From Vreelandella lionensis (GTDB taxonomy: Bacteria; Pseudomonadota; Gammaproteobacteria; Pseudomonadales; Halomonadaceae), in assembly GCF_002087295.1 (NCBI RefSeq), contig NZ_MWVI01000099.1:1-64000 (forward strand): DNA of 64,000 nt, read 5' to 3'. Positions within the stretch are counted from its first letter, which is position 1. Each line of letters opens with the position of its first letter. A program made the translations under genes and the position numbers. The notes below the pieces were generated by a model. That model made no database searches, had not been told where the DNA came from, and saw nothing but the letters and a program-made list of their open reading frames with translations. Positions 27,273 to 40,158 of this stretch are shown one piece after another.

Positions 27273-27818
27273 TTAAAAAGAGGAGCCGGGCTGCTTGAGG
27301 AACTCGACCTCTTCTGGAGTCGAGGCTCTGCCCAAGACCGCATTACGATGCGGGTAACGCCCAAAACGGTCAATAATCGACTTGTGGCGTTTCTCGAACT
27401 CTAGATTGCTCTCCAGCCCCGGCTGGTCGAATAACTGCATGGCCACAATATGAATGGCCGCCGACTCGCTGTGCATATAGGGCATATAGAGAAAGCTGCG
27501 CTCCACCGCTGACAACGACTGGTCTGCCCCGCTGGCAACCGCCTCCTGGGCCAGTGCTAACGCCAGCGTGTCGCTGGCGAACGAGCGGGCATCATCGCGG
27601 TAGATATTACGCGAGAACTGATCCAGCACGATCACTTCCGCCAGCCGACCACGTGCCGAACGACGCCACTCGAAACACTCGCACGCTACGGCACTCATCA
27701 GCACATCACTGAATCGCTCGGCAATCTGCCGATCCATCTCAGCGTCTTTTTTGAACCATTGTGCGGGCGTCAGCTCCTGAAACCAGAAAGCCAGCACGGC
27801 CTGAGCGTCTGTGGTCAT
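27273..27818 (-). CDS. DUF924 family protein
   Basis: A soluble, mostly helical protein of 181 residues in the DUF924 family, function unknown. Typical motifs are VLAFWFQELTPAQWFKKDAEMD at the start, VIVLDQFSRNIYRDDARSFASD in the middle and LYMPYMHSES further on. The fold is TPR-like. Start 27818 (MTTDAQAV) is preferred because GGAGG stands upstream; the longer frame to 27860 would run into the ppc terminator hairpin. Neighbour to ppc and rluF on the same strand, with no functional link evident. Confidence 0.85.
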   Translation of the reverse strand: MTTDAQAVLAFWFQELTPAQWFKKDAEMDRQIAERFSDVLMSAVACECFEWRRSARGRLAEVIVLDQFSRNIYRDDARSFASDTLALALAQEAVASGADQSLSAVERSFLYMPYMHSESAAIHIVAMQLFDQPGLESNLEFEKRHKSIIDRFGRYPHRNAVLGRASTPEEVEFLKQPGSSF

Positions 27819-27841
27819 GTTTCTGCCTCCAACACCGGACA

Positions 27842-27878
27842 TAAAGAAAAGCGCCGCCAACCCATCGGTAGCGGCGCT
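27842..27878 (-). terminator. Intrinsic terminator of ppc
   Basis: On the minus strand an 8-bp stem, AGCGCCGC pairing with GCGGCGCT around a 13-base loop, is followed by TTTCTTTAT. It begins 18 bp after the ppc stop codon. Confidence 0.85.
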
Positions 27879-27895
27879 GGTGGGCTGTCTTCAGC

Positions 27896-30544
27896 TTAGC
27901 CGGTGTTACGCAGGCCAGCCGCAATACCCGCCATGGTGACCATTAACGCGCGGGAGAGATCCGGGCTAATCGCGCCGTCGGCATCGCGGCTACGCTGCAA
28001 AAGCTCGGCTTGCAGGCCGTGCAGCGGGTCGATGTAGGGGTTGCGTACGTCAATCGCTTGACGAATCAGCGGCGTGTTCTCCAGCAGTTTCTCCTGCTGC
28101 AGGATATCCAGCACCACGTCTTCCAGACGCTCAAAGCGCTCACGGAGTTTTTTGCCCAGCGCTTTTAGCGACGGCTCGTCCACCAAGCGGTGCTCGTAGT
28201 AGGCGGCAATCGCCACGTCTGCTTTGGCCAGCAGCATCTCTAACATATCCAGGTAGGTGCCAAAGAACGGCCACTGGGTGCGCATTTCTTGCAGCACTTC
28301 ACGGCCGCCGGGCTGTTCCAGGCGGAGGGAGAAGGCTTCGCCGCTGCCAAGCCAAGCGGGCAGCATCAGGCGGATTTGTGTCCAGGCGAAAATCCAGGGG
28401 ATCGCCCGCAGGGTTTCCACGCCGCCATCCTGGCGGCGCTTGGTCGGCCGCGAGCCTAGCGGCAGCCTACCCAGCGCGCCCTCCGGCGTCACCGCACGGA
28501 AGTACGGCACGAAGTCGGGATCTTCCCGTACCACGCCTACATAAGCACCGTGGGCGACTTTGGCCAGTTGATCCATCTCTTCGCGCCAGTGGGGTTCCGG
28601 CGCGGGCGGTGGCAATAGCGTGGCTTCCAACACCGCACAGGCGTAGATCTCCATGCAGCGCAGCGCGATATCCGGCTGGCCGAACTTAAAGCGAATCATC
28701 TCGCCCTGCTCGGTCACCCGCAGGCTGCCGTTCACGGAGCCCGGCGGCTGAGACAGAATCGCCGCGTGGGCCGGACCGCCCCCACGGCCCACGGTGCCGC
28801 CGCGGCCGTGGAATAGCGTTAGGTCAACACCGTGCTTTTCGCACACGTTCACCAGCGCTTCCTGGGCGCGGAACTGTGCCCAAGCGGCGGCGAGCTGACC
28901 GGCATCTTTGGCAGAGTCGGAGTAGCCGATCATCACTTCTTGGCGGTCTTTAGTCAGGGCGCGGTAGCCCGGCAGCGCCAGCAGTTGATCGATCACATCC
29001 CCCGCGTGATCCAGGTCGTTGAGGGTTTCGAACAGCGGCGCGATGGGAAGCGTTACCTGCCCACCCACTTCTTTCATCAACAGTGCCACGGTGAGCACAT
29101 CAGAGGGCTCGGCGGCCATGGAGATAATGTAAGTACCCAGCGCTTCGGCGTGCTCCTGGGCGATCACCTTGAAGGTATCAATGACTTCCCGGGATTCCGC
29201 CGAACACTCCCAGCGGCGGGGAATTAGCGGGCGACGGGACTCTAGCTCCGCTAGCAAAAACTCCTGACGCTGGGTTTCGCTCCACTCCTGGTAATGGCCA
29301 AGCCCCAGCGAGCTGGTGAGTTCTTCCATTACTTGGGCGTGGCGGCTGGCTTCCTGGCGAAGGTCGAGCTTGGTCAGCGTGACCCCGAACACGGCCACAC
29401 GGCGCAGGGTATCCAGCAGCGCACCGTTGGCGATGGTATCCAGCCCCACGTCACACAGCGAGCGGTAGCAGGCCAGCAGCGGCGCGTAGATTTGGTCGCG
29501 GGTTTCAATAATCGGCCCGCCGTCATAGTTGCGGCCATCCAACTGCGCTTTCGCCCAGTCGCGAGTGGCTTCCATTTTAGTTAGTAACCGCTTGAGCAGC
29601 TCCCGGTAGGGCTCCGCCACATCGCCCACTTCAGCTTTGAGGGCGCTGTTGGCTTTCCACATGGAGAGCTCTGTTTTGAGCTGTTCTAAATCCCGCAGGT
29701 AAAGGTCCGCCGCCATCCAGCGGCCTAGCAGCAGCACTTCCTGGCTCACTTTGGCGGTGACATTCGGGTTGCCATCGCGGTCGCCGCCCATCCAGGAGGC
29801 GTAGCGAATCGGCGCGGCGTCCAGAGGCAGGCGCTCACCTGCGGTGTCCAGCAGCAGGTTATCCAAGTCGCGGTGGAAATCCGGCACCGCCTGCCACAGC
29901 GAGTTCTCGATCACCGCAAAGCCCCACTTCGCCTCATCCACCGGCGTTGGGCGTTCGTGGCGAATCTCGTCGGTGTGCCACGCTTGGCTGATCAACTCTT
30001 CCAAGCGGCCTTGGGCACGTGCGCCACGCTCGGGGTAATCTTCTGAGCTCTCAATCGCGGTTAAGCACTCATCAATGGCATCGTACTTCTGGATCAGCGT
30101 GCGGCGAATAACTTCGGTGGGATGCGCGGTCAGCACTAGCTCCACGCGCATATTGGCAAGGGTTTCCACCAGTTTACGCGGTGAATTACCGGCCTGCTGG
30201 GCGCGTTCCAATAGCTCCCCTAGGGCTGGCTGTGAACCGGGTTTGTAATCTTCAACCCGGCGAAACCGCGCTCGGTAGTGCTGTTCAGCAATATTGGCCA
30301 GGTTCAAAAACTGGTTGAATGCTCGGGTCACCGGCAGCAGGTCACGCTCGGGAAGCTGGCGCAAATACTCAATCAACTGGCGCTGCTGCAGTGAGTCGCT
30401 CTGGCGGCCCCGCTTGGCATGGGCACGAATGGTTTCAATCTTATCGACAAACGGCTGGCCTAAATCGTCGGCGATGGTTCGCCCTAGACTGTCACCTAGA
30501 ATACGCACGTTATCGCGCAGGGATTCGTGTAAATCATGACTCAT
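27896..30544 (-). CDS. ppc: Phosphoenolpyruvate carboxylase
   Basis: Carboxylates PEP with bicarbonate to oxaloacetate, the main anaplerotic step. It has 882 residues, as in E. coli. Key motifs are VLTAHPTEVIRR (catalytic His, about residue 140), MGGDRDGNPNVT, GYSDSAKDAGQLAA, LTLFHGRGGTVGRGGGP with the mobile glycine loop, and the invariant C-terminus RNTG. Regulatory arginine and lysine regions near the C-terminus are present. AAGGAGG precedes the ATG at 30544. It is followed by an intrinsic terminator, so it is probably monocistronic. Confidence 0.97.
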   Translation of the reverse strand: MSHDLHESLRDNVRILGDSLGRTIADDLGQPFVDKIETIRAHAKRGRQSDSLQQRQLIEYLRQLPERDLLPVTRAFNQFLNLANIAEQHYRARFRRVEDYKPGSQPALGELLERAQQAGNSPRKLVETLANMRVELVLTAHPTEVIRRTLIQKYDAIDECLTAIESSEDYPERGARAQGRLEELISQAWHTDEIRHERPTPVDEAKWGFAVIENSLWQAVPDFHRDLDNLLLDTAGERLPLDAAPIRYASWMGGDRDGNPNVTAKVSQEVLLLGRWMAADLYLRDLEQLKTELSMWKANSALKAEVGDVAEPYRELLKRLLTKMEATRDWAKAQLDGRNYDGGPIIETRDQIYAPLLACYRSLCDVGLDTIANGALLDTLRRVAVFGVTLTKLDLRQEASRHAQVMEELTSSLGLGHYQEWSETQRQEFLLAELESRRPLIPRRWECSAESREVIDTFKVIAQEHAEALGTYIISMAAEPSDVLTVALLMKEVGGQVTLPIAPLFETLNDLDHAGDVIDQLLALPGYRALTKDRQEVMIGYSDSAKDAGQLAAAWAQFRAQEALVNVCEKHGVDLTLFHGRGGTVGRGGGPAHAAILSQPPGSVNGSLRVTEQGEMIRFKFGQPDIALRCMEIYACAVLEATLLPPPAPEPHWREEMDQLAKVAHGAYVGVVREDPDFVPYFRAVTPEGALGRLPLGSRPTKRRQDGGVETLRAIPWIFAWTQIRLMLPAWLGSGEAFSLRLEQPGGREVLQEMRTQWPFFGTYLDMLEMLLAKADVAIAAYYEHRLVDEPSLKALGKKLRERFERLEDVVLDILQQEKLLENTPLIRQAIDVRNPYIDPLHGLQAELLQRSRDADGAISPDLSRALMVTMAGIAAGLRNTG

Positions 30545-30585
30545 GGGCGTGGCCTCCTTGCGGGGTCGCGTTGATGATTTTGAAA

Positions 30586-31413
30586 TTAGCGTTGTTCTTG
30601 GGCTTTAGCGGCTTGCCCGTGGCCTTCCATTTCGTCCAGCGAGGCCTCGCTTAGCGGGCGCTCTGCCTCGGCAAGCGCGCGTTCCACATAGCGAAAGCGG
30701 CGTTCGAATTTTGCATTGGTACTACGTAAGCACTGTTCGGGGTCGGCGCCCAGCGTGCGGGCTAAATTGGTGACGGCAAACAGCAGGTCGCCCACCTCAT
30801 CCTGGGCGTGCTTTCGATCACCTGCCGTCAGCGCCTCTTCGACCTCCTCCAGCTCCTCGCGAATTTTGGCCAGCACGCCTTCGGCATCAGGCCAATCAAA
30901 GCCAACCCGGGCGGCGCGTTTGGAGAGTTTGGCGGCGCGGCTTAACGCAGGCAGCGTGCGGGGCACGTCATCCAACACCGACGGTGCTTGGGTGGCTCGT
31001 TCGGCGCGCTCGTCGGCTTTGAGGGCTTCCCAGCGGCTGTTCACCTGCTGGGTTTTGACCTCGTCGGCACTCACACCGGGCGGGCGGCGGGAAGCCAGCG
31101 TGCCGTCTGGGAACACATGGGGGTGACGGCGCAGCATTTTGGCGGTCAGCGTATCGACGATATCGTGAAAGTCGAAGCGCTGCTCTTCTGCGCCAAACTG
31201 GGCGTAATAGACCACTTGAAACAGCAGGTCGCCTAGCTCACCGGGCAACTCGTCAAATGCGCGACGCTCAATGGCGTCGGCCACTTCGTAGGCCTCTTCC
31301 AGGGTGTGAGGCACGATGCTGTCCCAATCCTGCTTGATATCCCACGGGCAGCCCTGCTCCCGGTCGCGCAATACGGTCATCAGAGTGAGCAAATCGTCCA
31401 GGGTATGGCGCAT
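30586..31413 (-). CDS. mazG: Nucleoside triphosphate pyrophosphohydrolase MazG
   Basis: Hydrolyses NTPs/dNTPs to monophosphates; in E. coli it counters toxin and ppGpp effects. It has 275 residues with two MazG repeats. The first has CPWDIKQDWDSIVPHTLEEAYEVADAI and ELGDLLFQVVYYAQ; the second repeats the EExx(E) metal-binding helix at KIREELEEVEEAL and DEVGDLLFAVTNLAR. Its start overlaps the relA stop as TAATG, the conserved relA-mazG coupling of Gammaproteobacteria. Confidence 0.95.
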   Translation of the reverse strand: MRHTLDDLLTLMTVLRDREQGCPWDIKQDWDSIVPHTLEEAYEVADAIERRAFDELPGELGDLLFQVVYYAQFGAEEQRFDFHDIVDTLTAKMLRRHPHVFPDGTLASRRPPGVSADEVKTQQVNSRWEALKADERAERATQAPSVLDDVPRTLPALSRAAKLSKRAARVGFDWPDAEGVLAKIREELEEVEEALTAGDRKHAQDEVGDLLFAVTNLARTLGADPEQCLRSTNAKFERRFRYVERALAEAERPLSEASLDEMEGHGQAAKAQEQR

Positions 31414-33688
31414 TAGGCCCCTCCTTTACGGGCACTTTTTTCAGGGTCGGCATTACGCAGGCGGCGTACTTCGGTCACGTTAGGTAGCTGCTGGATACGC
31501 GAGAACAGCCTGCCGAGGGATTCCAGGCCGTCGACTTCCAGAGTAATCCGCAGCCGGGCAATGCCTTCATCGGTATCGGTGAGGGTGTTGACCGCCAACA
31601 CATTGACCTTCTCGTTGCCTAGTAGGCCCGTCACATCACGAAGTAGCCCAGAGCGGTCCCAGGCTTGAATCTCGATAGTCACCGGGTAACGGGTATGTGC
31701 CCGCTCGCCCCACTCCACTTCGATAATGCGCTGAGGCTCTTCCAAGCGCAATTGGAGGATATTGGTGCAGTCCTGGCGATGAACGGTCACGCCGCGCCCT
31801 TGGGTAATAAAGCCGACAATCGGCTCGCCGGGTACCGGGCGGCAGCAGTTGGCCATGCTGGTTTTCAGGTTGCCCACACCCAGCACGGTGATATCGCTTT
31901 GGGTGGCTTTGCTGGGCTGGCGGCGGGATTTGGCCAACAGACGATCAAGCTGCTCCTGGTCATCGGTTTCACCAAACAGTTGCTGGGCCTGGTGCAGCAC
32001 TTGACCAATTCGCAGGTCGCCCGCCCCCAGCGCCGCGTACATATCGTCGGCGTTTTGGTAGTTGACGGCTTTGGCGAGCTTAGCAAGGTCCAGCCCTTCC
32101 ACATCCAGGCGGCGCATTTCACGCTCAAACAGCGTGCGCCCTTCGTCCAGGTTCTGGTCGCGGGCCTGATGCTTAAACCACGCCTGAATTTTTGCCCGCG
32201 CCCGGGAGGTGCGCACGTAGCCTAAGCTGGGGTTGAGCCAGTCACGGCTGGGGCCGCCTTTGGTGGCAGTAAGAATCTCGATCTGCTGGCCGGTTTTGAG
32301 CTTGTAGGTCAGCGGTACGATACGGCCGTTAACCTTGGCTCCCCTGCAAAGGTGGCCAATTTCGGTGTGCACCCGGTAAGCAAAATCGATCGGCGTGGCA
32401 ATACGCGGCAGGTCGATAACGTGCCCATCCGGGGTAAAGACGTAGATGCGGTCAGGGGCGACATCGCTGGAGAGGCCTTCACGCAGGTCGCCAAAGCCGC
32501 CCACTTCGTCCTGCCACTCCAATACTTGTCGCAGCCAGGCAATTTTCTCTTCGTAGCTACGGCTTTTGGCGTTGGTGTCGTGGCCTTTATAGCGCCAATG
32601 GGCGCACACCCCAAGCTCCGCTTCATCATGCATGGCGAAGGTACGGATCTGTATCTCCAGCACCTTGTTTTCCGGCCCCATGACGGCGGTGTGCAGCGAC
32701 TGATAGCCGTTTTTCTTGGGGTTGGCGATGTAGTCGTCAAACTCGTTGGGCACGTGGTGCCAGCGGGAATGGACGATGCCTAACACGGTGTAGCAGTCGG
32801 TGACTTCCGGCACCAGGATACGCACGGCGCGCACGTCGTGTACCTGGGAGAAATCGATCCGCTTGCGCTTCATTTTGCGCCAGATGGAGTAGATATGCTT
32901 GGCCCTGCCGCTCACGTCGTAGCGGTGAATATGCTGGGCTTCCATCAGGCCTTTGAGGGTTTCGACCACATCGTGAATATAGCGGTCGCGGTCCAGGCGC
33001 TTCTCTGCCAGCAGCTTGGCAATCGCCTTGTACTCGTCCTCGTGGAGATAGCGAAACGAGAGATCTTCCAGTTCCCATTTGATCTGGCCAATACCCAGGC
33101 GGTGGGCCAGAGGCGCGTAAATATCCGCCACTTCCCTGGCGACCTGTAAGCATTTCTCACGGGGAGCGTCTTTGACTTGGCGCAGCGCGCAGGTGCGCTC
33201 GGCAATTTTGATCAGGGCGACGCCACGTCGCCCACCATATTCACCAGCATTTTGCGCAGATTTTCCTGCTGGTTGTGCTGGCTCATGCCATGGTTGGGTG
33301 CCAACGGGTAGCTAATGGCGGCCATTTGCAGAACGCCATCGATGAGCTTGGCGACTTCATCCCCAAAGCGTTTGGTCACCGCCTCCAGGCTCAGCAGCCC
33401 TTCCCGCACGGCGCGGTAAAGCACGGCCGCCTCTAGCGCTGGCTGGTCGAGCTTCAGGTCGGCGAGGATGTCCGCCATCTCAAGCCCCATGCGGAAGCTG
33501 GAGCCGGGCGACAGCCACACGCGATGGGTTCGAGGCGCTTCCCGATCTAACTGCTCGGCAAGCTCGCAGGCTTCCTGCAAACGCTCGGGTTCACGTAGGC
33601 GCACATCTTCTTGAAGGCGCGTTAACCATTGTTGTATGTCCACCTTTCCGCTTTCTGTCAGCGGTTGGTCTTCACGCACTTTCACCAT
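31413..33688 (-). CDS. relA: GTP pyrophosphokinase RelA (frame broken)
   Basis: Ribosome-associated ppGpp synthetase. From ATG 33688 restored length is 758 residues. Domains in order: a pseudo-HD domain in which the region of the HD motif reads AAVLYRAVREG, lacking catalytic His-Asp, so it is RelA and not a bifunctional SpoT; the synthetase domain with RIDFSQVHDVRAVRILV; a TGS domain (DRIYVFTPDGHVIDLP); a zinc-finger-like domain; and a C-terminal ACT domain ending IQQLPNVTEVRRLRN. The frame breaks near 33221-33226: coding GACGTGGCGTCGCC lacks one base, giving VGDVASP-stop where VGDVRVALIKIAERT is expected. GTG 33697 is an alternative start. Confidence 0.9.
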
Positions 33689-33758
33689 GACGTTCACTCA
33701 TCCTTTCTGGGTGACGGCCTCCACACCGCCGCCACCAATGCTTGCTGCAAAGGGCAGA

Positions 33759-35197
33759 CTAGCCCGCATATTCAAACAGCATCAGCGTTTCCATGTGGGC
33801 AGTGTGCAGAAACATATCTGCCACTGTGATTGCTTGACGCGATACCCCGCATGCACAAGGTGTGCCGCATCCCTGGCCAGCGTGGCCGGGTCGCAGGAAA
33901 CATAGGCCACCTTGGGTATCCGGTGGCGGCCAACCGCTTGGCAGATAGCTTCCGCCCCGCTGCGTGGGGGATCTAATACCAACGCATCCACCGAACGCTC
34001 GCGAAGCAGTGTTTTTACCGCTATTGCATCGTTTAGATCTGCCTGTTGAACGCTCACATTGAGCTGGTTCAGCGCTGCGTTAGTGCCAAGGCGCTCTACC
34101 ATGGCGGTGTTACCTTCTACCGCGTGCACGCTGGCGCCTGCAGCGGCCAGAGGAAGGCTGAAGTTCCCCATCCCGGCAAACAGGTCGAGTAGCTGCATCC
34201 CAGGTGCTGGCGTTAACCATGCTACCACCTGAGACACCATCTTTTGAGTGACCTCGGCATTTACCTGTAAAAAATCACCGGGGGCAAACTGCAGCACCAA
34301 CTCAGACTCAGCGCTTTCTTGGTGGGGCGACACACCAAGCGCACTCAGCGAAAAGCGCTCTTCCAGCGCAGGCTCTGCACCATGCCAGTGCAAGGACGGT
34401 GACTCACGCCCTAACCATGCGCCTAATCTCACTCGGTGCTGGTCAGCAAACCCTTGCCAGCGCTGCCAATCCTGCGGCTGCTCTTTTAACTGCCTGACCA
34501 GCACCACCGTAGCCTGGGGCGTCGCCAGCAGTTCAATATGCCCTACCGCGCGGGGTGCATCCAGTTCAGTAAGCAGTTGCTTTAGTGGGACTATCAGTGC
34601 TTGAAGGGCAGGTACCAATACATGGCAGTGGTCAATATCCCCTAGTCGGTGACTATTTGCAGCCCGAAACCCTAACCGAACGGTCCCCTGACTCTCGACC
34701 TTCACCCCTAGACGCGCCCGACGGCCGGAGCTTTCTTGCTGACCATTGATTGCCGCCACCTCATTCAGCGTTATGCCTTGGCGCGCCATCAATTCGCTGA
34801 CGACCTCACGCTTGTGGGCACGCTGAGCGTCTACTGCCAAGTGCTGCAAATCACAGCCACCGCAGTGGCCAAAATGAGCACAGGGTGGCTCTACTCGCTG
34901 CGGCGAGGCAGTGACCAGGGTTTTTACGTGCGCTTCATCAAAGCGCTTACGGGTGACGTGCACCGCCACTTCGACCTGCTCACCAGGCAACGCTTGGTCG
35001 ACAAAGACGGTTTTGCCCGCCGAGTTATGGCTCACGCCACGCCCGTCATGAGCTAGCCGCTCAATCATTAACGGCGCATCAGCGTCAGCGGTGGCTGCTG
35101 GCTGCTTGGCAGGCGCTGTATTACTGCTTGGCTGACGTGCCAGCCCAGAGTGGCCGGAGGCGGGCCTAGGCGGCCGCCGCTTACCCAACATAGCCAT
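33759..35197 (-). CDS. rlmD: 23S rRNA (uracil-1939-C5)-methyltransferase RlmD (frame broken near its end)
   Basis: Fe-S, SAM-dependent methyltransferase of 23S rRNA. The N-terminal TRAM domain includes RLAHDGRGVSHNSAGKTVFVDQALPGE; the iron-sulfur cysteines are CAHFGHCGGCDLQH plus a later Cys. The SAM motif is LLDLFAGMGNFSLPLA, and the catalytic cysteine lies in VAYVSCDPATLARD. As deposited the frame ends VKQSQWQICFC at 33782. One missing base near 33822-33830 restores the family C-terminus ADMFLHTAHMETLMLFEYAG and a stop at 33759 (479 residues). A basic N-terminal tail of about 30 residues precedes TRAM. GGAGG precedes start 35197, one base after the cysM stop. Confidence 0.9.
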
Positions 35198-36093
35198 CTA
35201 TACCTCCGGGGCAAATAAGCCCGTGGAGAGATAGCGATCACCACGGTCACCGACAATAAACACGATGACCGCATTTTCGGTTTGTTCATGCATGAGCAGC
35301 GCACCCGCTAGGCTTCCGCCAGATGAAACGCCTGCCAGAATGCCCTCTTCCGGGCCAGGCGGCGCATATGCGCTTCCGCTTCTTGCTGGCCGATATCCAG
35401 GGTGGTATCCACGCGCGGCGCTTCAAAAATCGCTGGCAGATACTCTTTAGGCCAGCGACGAATGCCGGGGATACTGGCCCCATCAGCGGGCTGCAAGCCC
35501 ACAATCTGAATCGCGCTGTTCTGCTCTTTAAGATAGCGCGACACGCCCATGATGGTGCCCGTGGTGCCCATTGAGCTCACAAAGTGGGTCACTTCACCGC
35601 CGGTTTGCTGCCATATTTCTGGCCCGGTAGTGCGGTAGTGCGCCAGCGGGTTATCTGGATTAGCAAACTGATTGAGCGGCTTACCTTCACCCCGGGCAAT
35701 CATGGCATCTGCGATGTCACGAGCCTCTTCCATACCGCCTTCTTTACTGGCCGTAATCAGCTTAGCGCCGTAGGCCGCCCTGGCCTGCTTGCGCTCGGCG
35801 GAAGCATTTTCCGGCATAATCAGGGTCATGTTGTACCCTTTTAGAGCCGCCGCCATAGCAAGCGCAATGCCGGTATTGCCGGAAGTCGCCTCAATTAACA
35901 TATCCCCTGGGGAAATTTCCCCACGAGCTTCCGCTTCACTCAGCATAGAGAGCGCGGGACGATCTTTCACCGAGCCCGCGGGGTTATTGCCTTCGAGTTT
36001 GGCAAGCAGCGTATTGTTCTTCCCAGCGGTAATTCGCTTCAAGCGAACCAAGGGCGTATTGCCGACCACATCTTCAAGCGTGGGATAATTCAT
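35198..36093 (-). CDS. cysM: Cysteine synthase B (frame broken)
   Basis: PLP-dependent O-acetylserine sulfhydrylase making cysteine (or S-sulfocysteine from thiosulfate). Restored length is 298 residues. The PLP lysine is in GNNPAGSVKDRPAL, the phosphate-binding loop is EATSGNTGIALA and HFVSSMGTTGTIMG is typical. After RRLAR the frame shifts near 35348-35352 (coding CCCGGAAGAG lacks one base); the other frame gives EEGILAGVSSGGSLAGAL and ends GLFAPEV at 35198. As deposited the product would end early at 35308. Start 36093 follows AAGGA. It lies in the conserved barA-cysM-rlmD-relA-mazG order. Confidence 0.9.
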
Positions 36094-36184
36094 CGAACAT
36101 TCCTTATCGTAACCGTTATGCTGCATTATATCGGTGCTGCCTGTGACTGGACAGGCAACCTACTAGATTCAACGAGCTTCTTTC

Positions 36185-38874
<2,690 letters not shown>

Positions 38875-38896
38875 CTGCCCAGTATGAGGCATATTA

Positions 38897-39273
38897 TCAG
38901 CTCTCTAAAATAACAAAGGCGACGGCGTAGTCGGCTTCATCACTCAGCGTAATATGCGCGGCGGTCGCCCCGCTGGCGGTGAACCGCCGCTGCGCTTCAC
39001 CGCTCAGTTTAAGGCTGGGCTTCCCCAGGGCATCATTGATTACCTGAATATCGCCCCACTGCATCCCCTGGCGAAGCCCAAGGCCCAGGGCTTTCACAAA
39101 AGCCTCTTTCGCCGCAAAGCCTTGGCAAGATAGGCGACTGCTTGTCCCTTCTCCTGCCACACCGCCTGTTCGTCGGGCCCTAAGATACGCTGAGCAAAGC
39201 GCGGGCCGTGACGCGTCACGGCCTGGCGAAAACGCTCAACTCGGGCAATGTCCGAGCCAATTCCCACAATCAT
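38897..39273 (-). CDS. acpS: Holo-[acyl-carrier-protein] synthase (frame broken)
   Basis: Transfers 4'-phosphopantetheine from CoA to acyl carrier protein; essential. Restored length is 125 residues, as in E. coli. It begins MIVGIGSDIARVERF with the Mg-binding Asp, and after the break continues RFAAKEAFVKALGLGLRQGM, the family's second signature with the catalytic Glu. The break is near 39119-39123: coding GCCAAGGCTTTGCG needs one more base (AAG CGC TTT). Start 39273 lies one base after the stop of the His-rich micro-ORF and has no good Shine-Dalgarno of its own, so coupling is likely. Longer upstream starts in this frame are not native. Confidence 0.9.
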
Positions 39274-39274
39274 G

Positions 39275-39349
39275 TTAATGGCCGCAGCAGTGGTGACTGT
39301 CGCCGTGATCGTGGTCATGTTCGTGCTCGTGGGCATCAAGCGCAGCCAT
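39275..39349 (-). CDS. His/Cys-rich 24-residue micro-ORF between pdxJ and acpS
   Basis: A complete ORF not part of any listed gene. Its ATG overlaps the pdxJ stop as TAATG, and its TAA lies one base before the acpS ATG. It encodes 24 residues that begin MAALDA, continue HEHEHDHDHGD and end SHHCCGH: 8 His and 2 Cys, most in alternating His-acidic pairs. The composition is that of Ni/Zn/Cu-binding tails such as the C-terminus of SlyD or the His-stretches of HypB. No family is recognised. The tight stop-start junctions on both sides argue for translation by coupling. It could be a metal-binding peptide, a leader affecting acpS translation, or chance. Confidence 0.5.
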   Translation of the reverse strand: MAALDAHEHEHDHDHGDSHHCCGH

Positions 39350-40095
39350 TAACCCGCTTCTTGCCCGGCAATGATTAGTCGTTTCATCTCTTGCACGGCT
39401 TCTTTCAAGCCGACAAACAGCGCACGAGCAATGATCGCGTGGCCAATGTTCAGCTCATTAACACCGGGTAGCGCCGCAATGGCTTCCACATTGTGGTAGT
39501 GCAACCCGTGACCCGCATTGACCACCAAGCCCAGAGATACGGCGTGTACCGCCGCCGCGCTGAGGCGGTCATACTCGGCGTTGGCCTCGGCACTCCCCGG
39601 TTTTGTCTCTGCATAGGCTCCGGTGTGTAACTCGATGGTAGGCGCGCCTGCGCGCTTGGCCGCATCAATTTGTGCTTCATCCGGGTCGATAAACAGCGAT
39701 ACATCGCAGCCAATCGCAGCGAGACGCTGGCAAGCACTGGCGATATGATCAAAACCGCCGACGATATCCAACCCGCCCTCGGTGGTCAGCTCTTCGCGCT
39801 TCTCGGGCACCAAGCACACATGGGCCGGGCGCACTTCTTCTGCCAGCGCCAGCATCTCTTCGGTGACCGCCATTTCAAGATTCATGCGCGTATTGAGCAC
39901 CTCCGCCAGCAGGCGCACGTCACGAGGCTGAATATGGCGGCGGTCTTCGCGTAGGTGGACGGTAATCCCATCGGCTCCAGCTTCTTCCGCCAACAGCGCT
40001 GCCTGAACCGGGTCGGGGTAACGAGTGCCACGGGCCTGACGCAGCGTGGCAATATGGTCGATGTTAACGCCGAGTAATATCCGTGGGGGATGCAT
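39349..40095 (-). CDS. pdxJ: Pyridoxine 5'-phosphate synthase PdxJ
   Basis: Condenses 1-deoxyxylulose 5-phosphate with 3-amino-2-oxopropyl phosphate in vitamin B6 synthesis. It has 248 residues and a TIM-barrel fold. It starts [21 protein letters not shown], with the active-site His region, and has [24 protein letters not shown] and, near the C-terminus, [17 protein letters not shown]. Part of the recO-pdxJ-acpS end of the lepA operon; a 63-bp gap separates it from recO. A His-rich micro-ORF begins at its stop codon. Confidence 0.95.
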   Translation of the reverse strand: MHPPRILLGVNIDHIATLRQARGTRYPDPVQAALLAEEAGADGITVHLREDRRHIQPRDVRLLAEVLNTRMNLEMAVTEEMLALAEEVRPAHVCLVPEKREELTTEGGLDIVGGFDHIASACQRLAAIGCDVSLFIDPDEAQIDAAKRAGAPTIELHTGAYAETKPGSAEANAEYDRLSAAAVHAVSLGLVVNAGHGLHYHNVEAIAALPGVNELNIGHAIIARALFVGLKEAVQEMKRLIIAGQEAG

Positions 40096-40158
40096 AGCGG
40101 GTCTCCAATCAATAAGCAGCGATAGGTCGTTATCGCGATCAATAGTAACGGTTGTTCA

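Noticed and set aside
39274-39339. Extended acpS start giving 22 extra residues (Thr/Ala-rich)
   Set aside because: The extension overlaps the His-rich micro-ORF in another frame, and AcpS proteins start at MIVGIG. It is a frame shadow.
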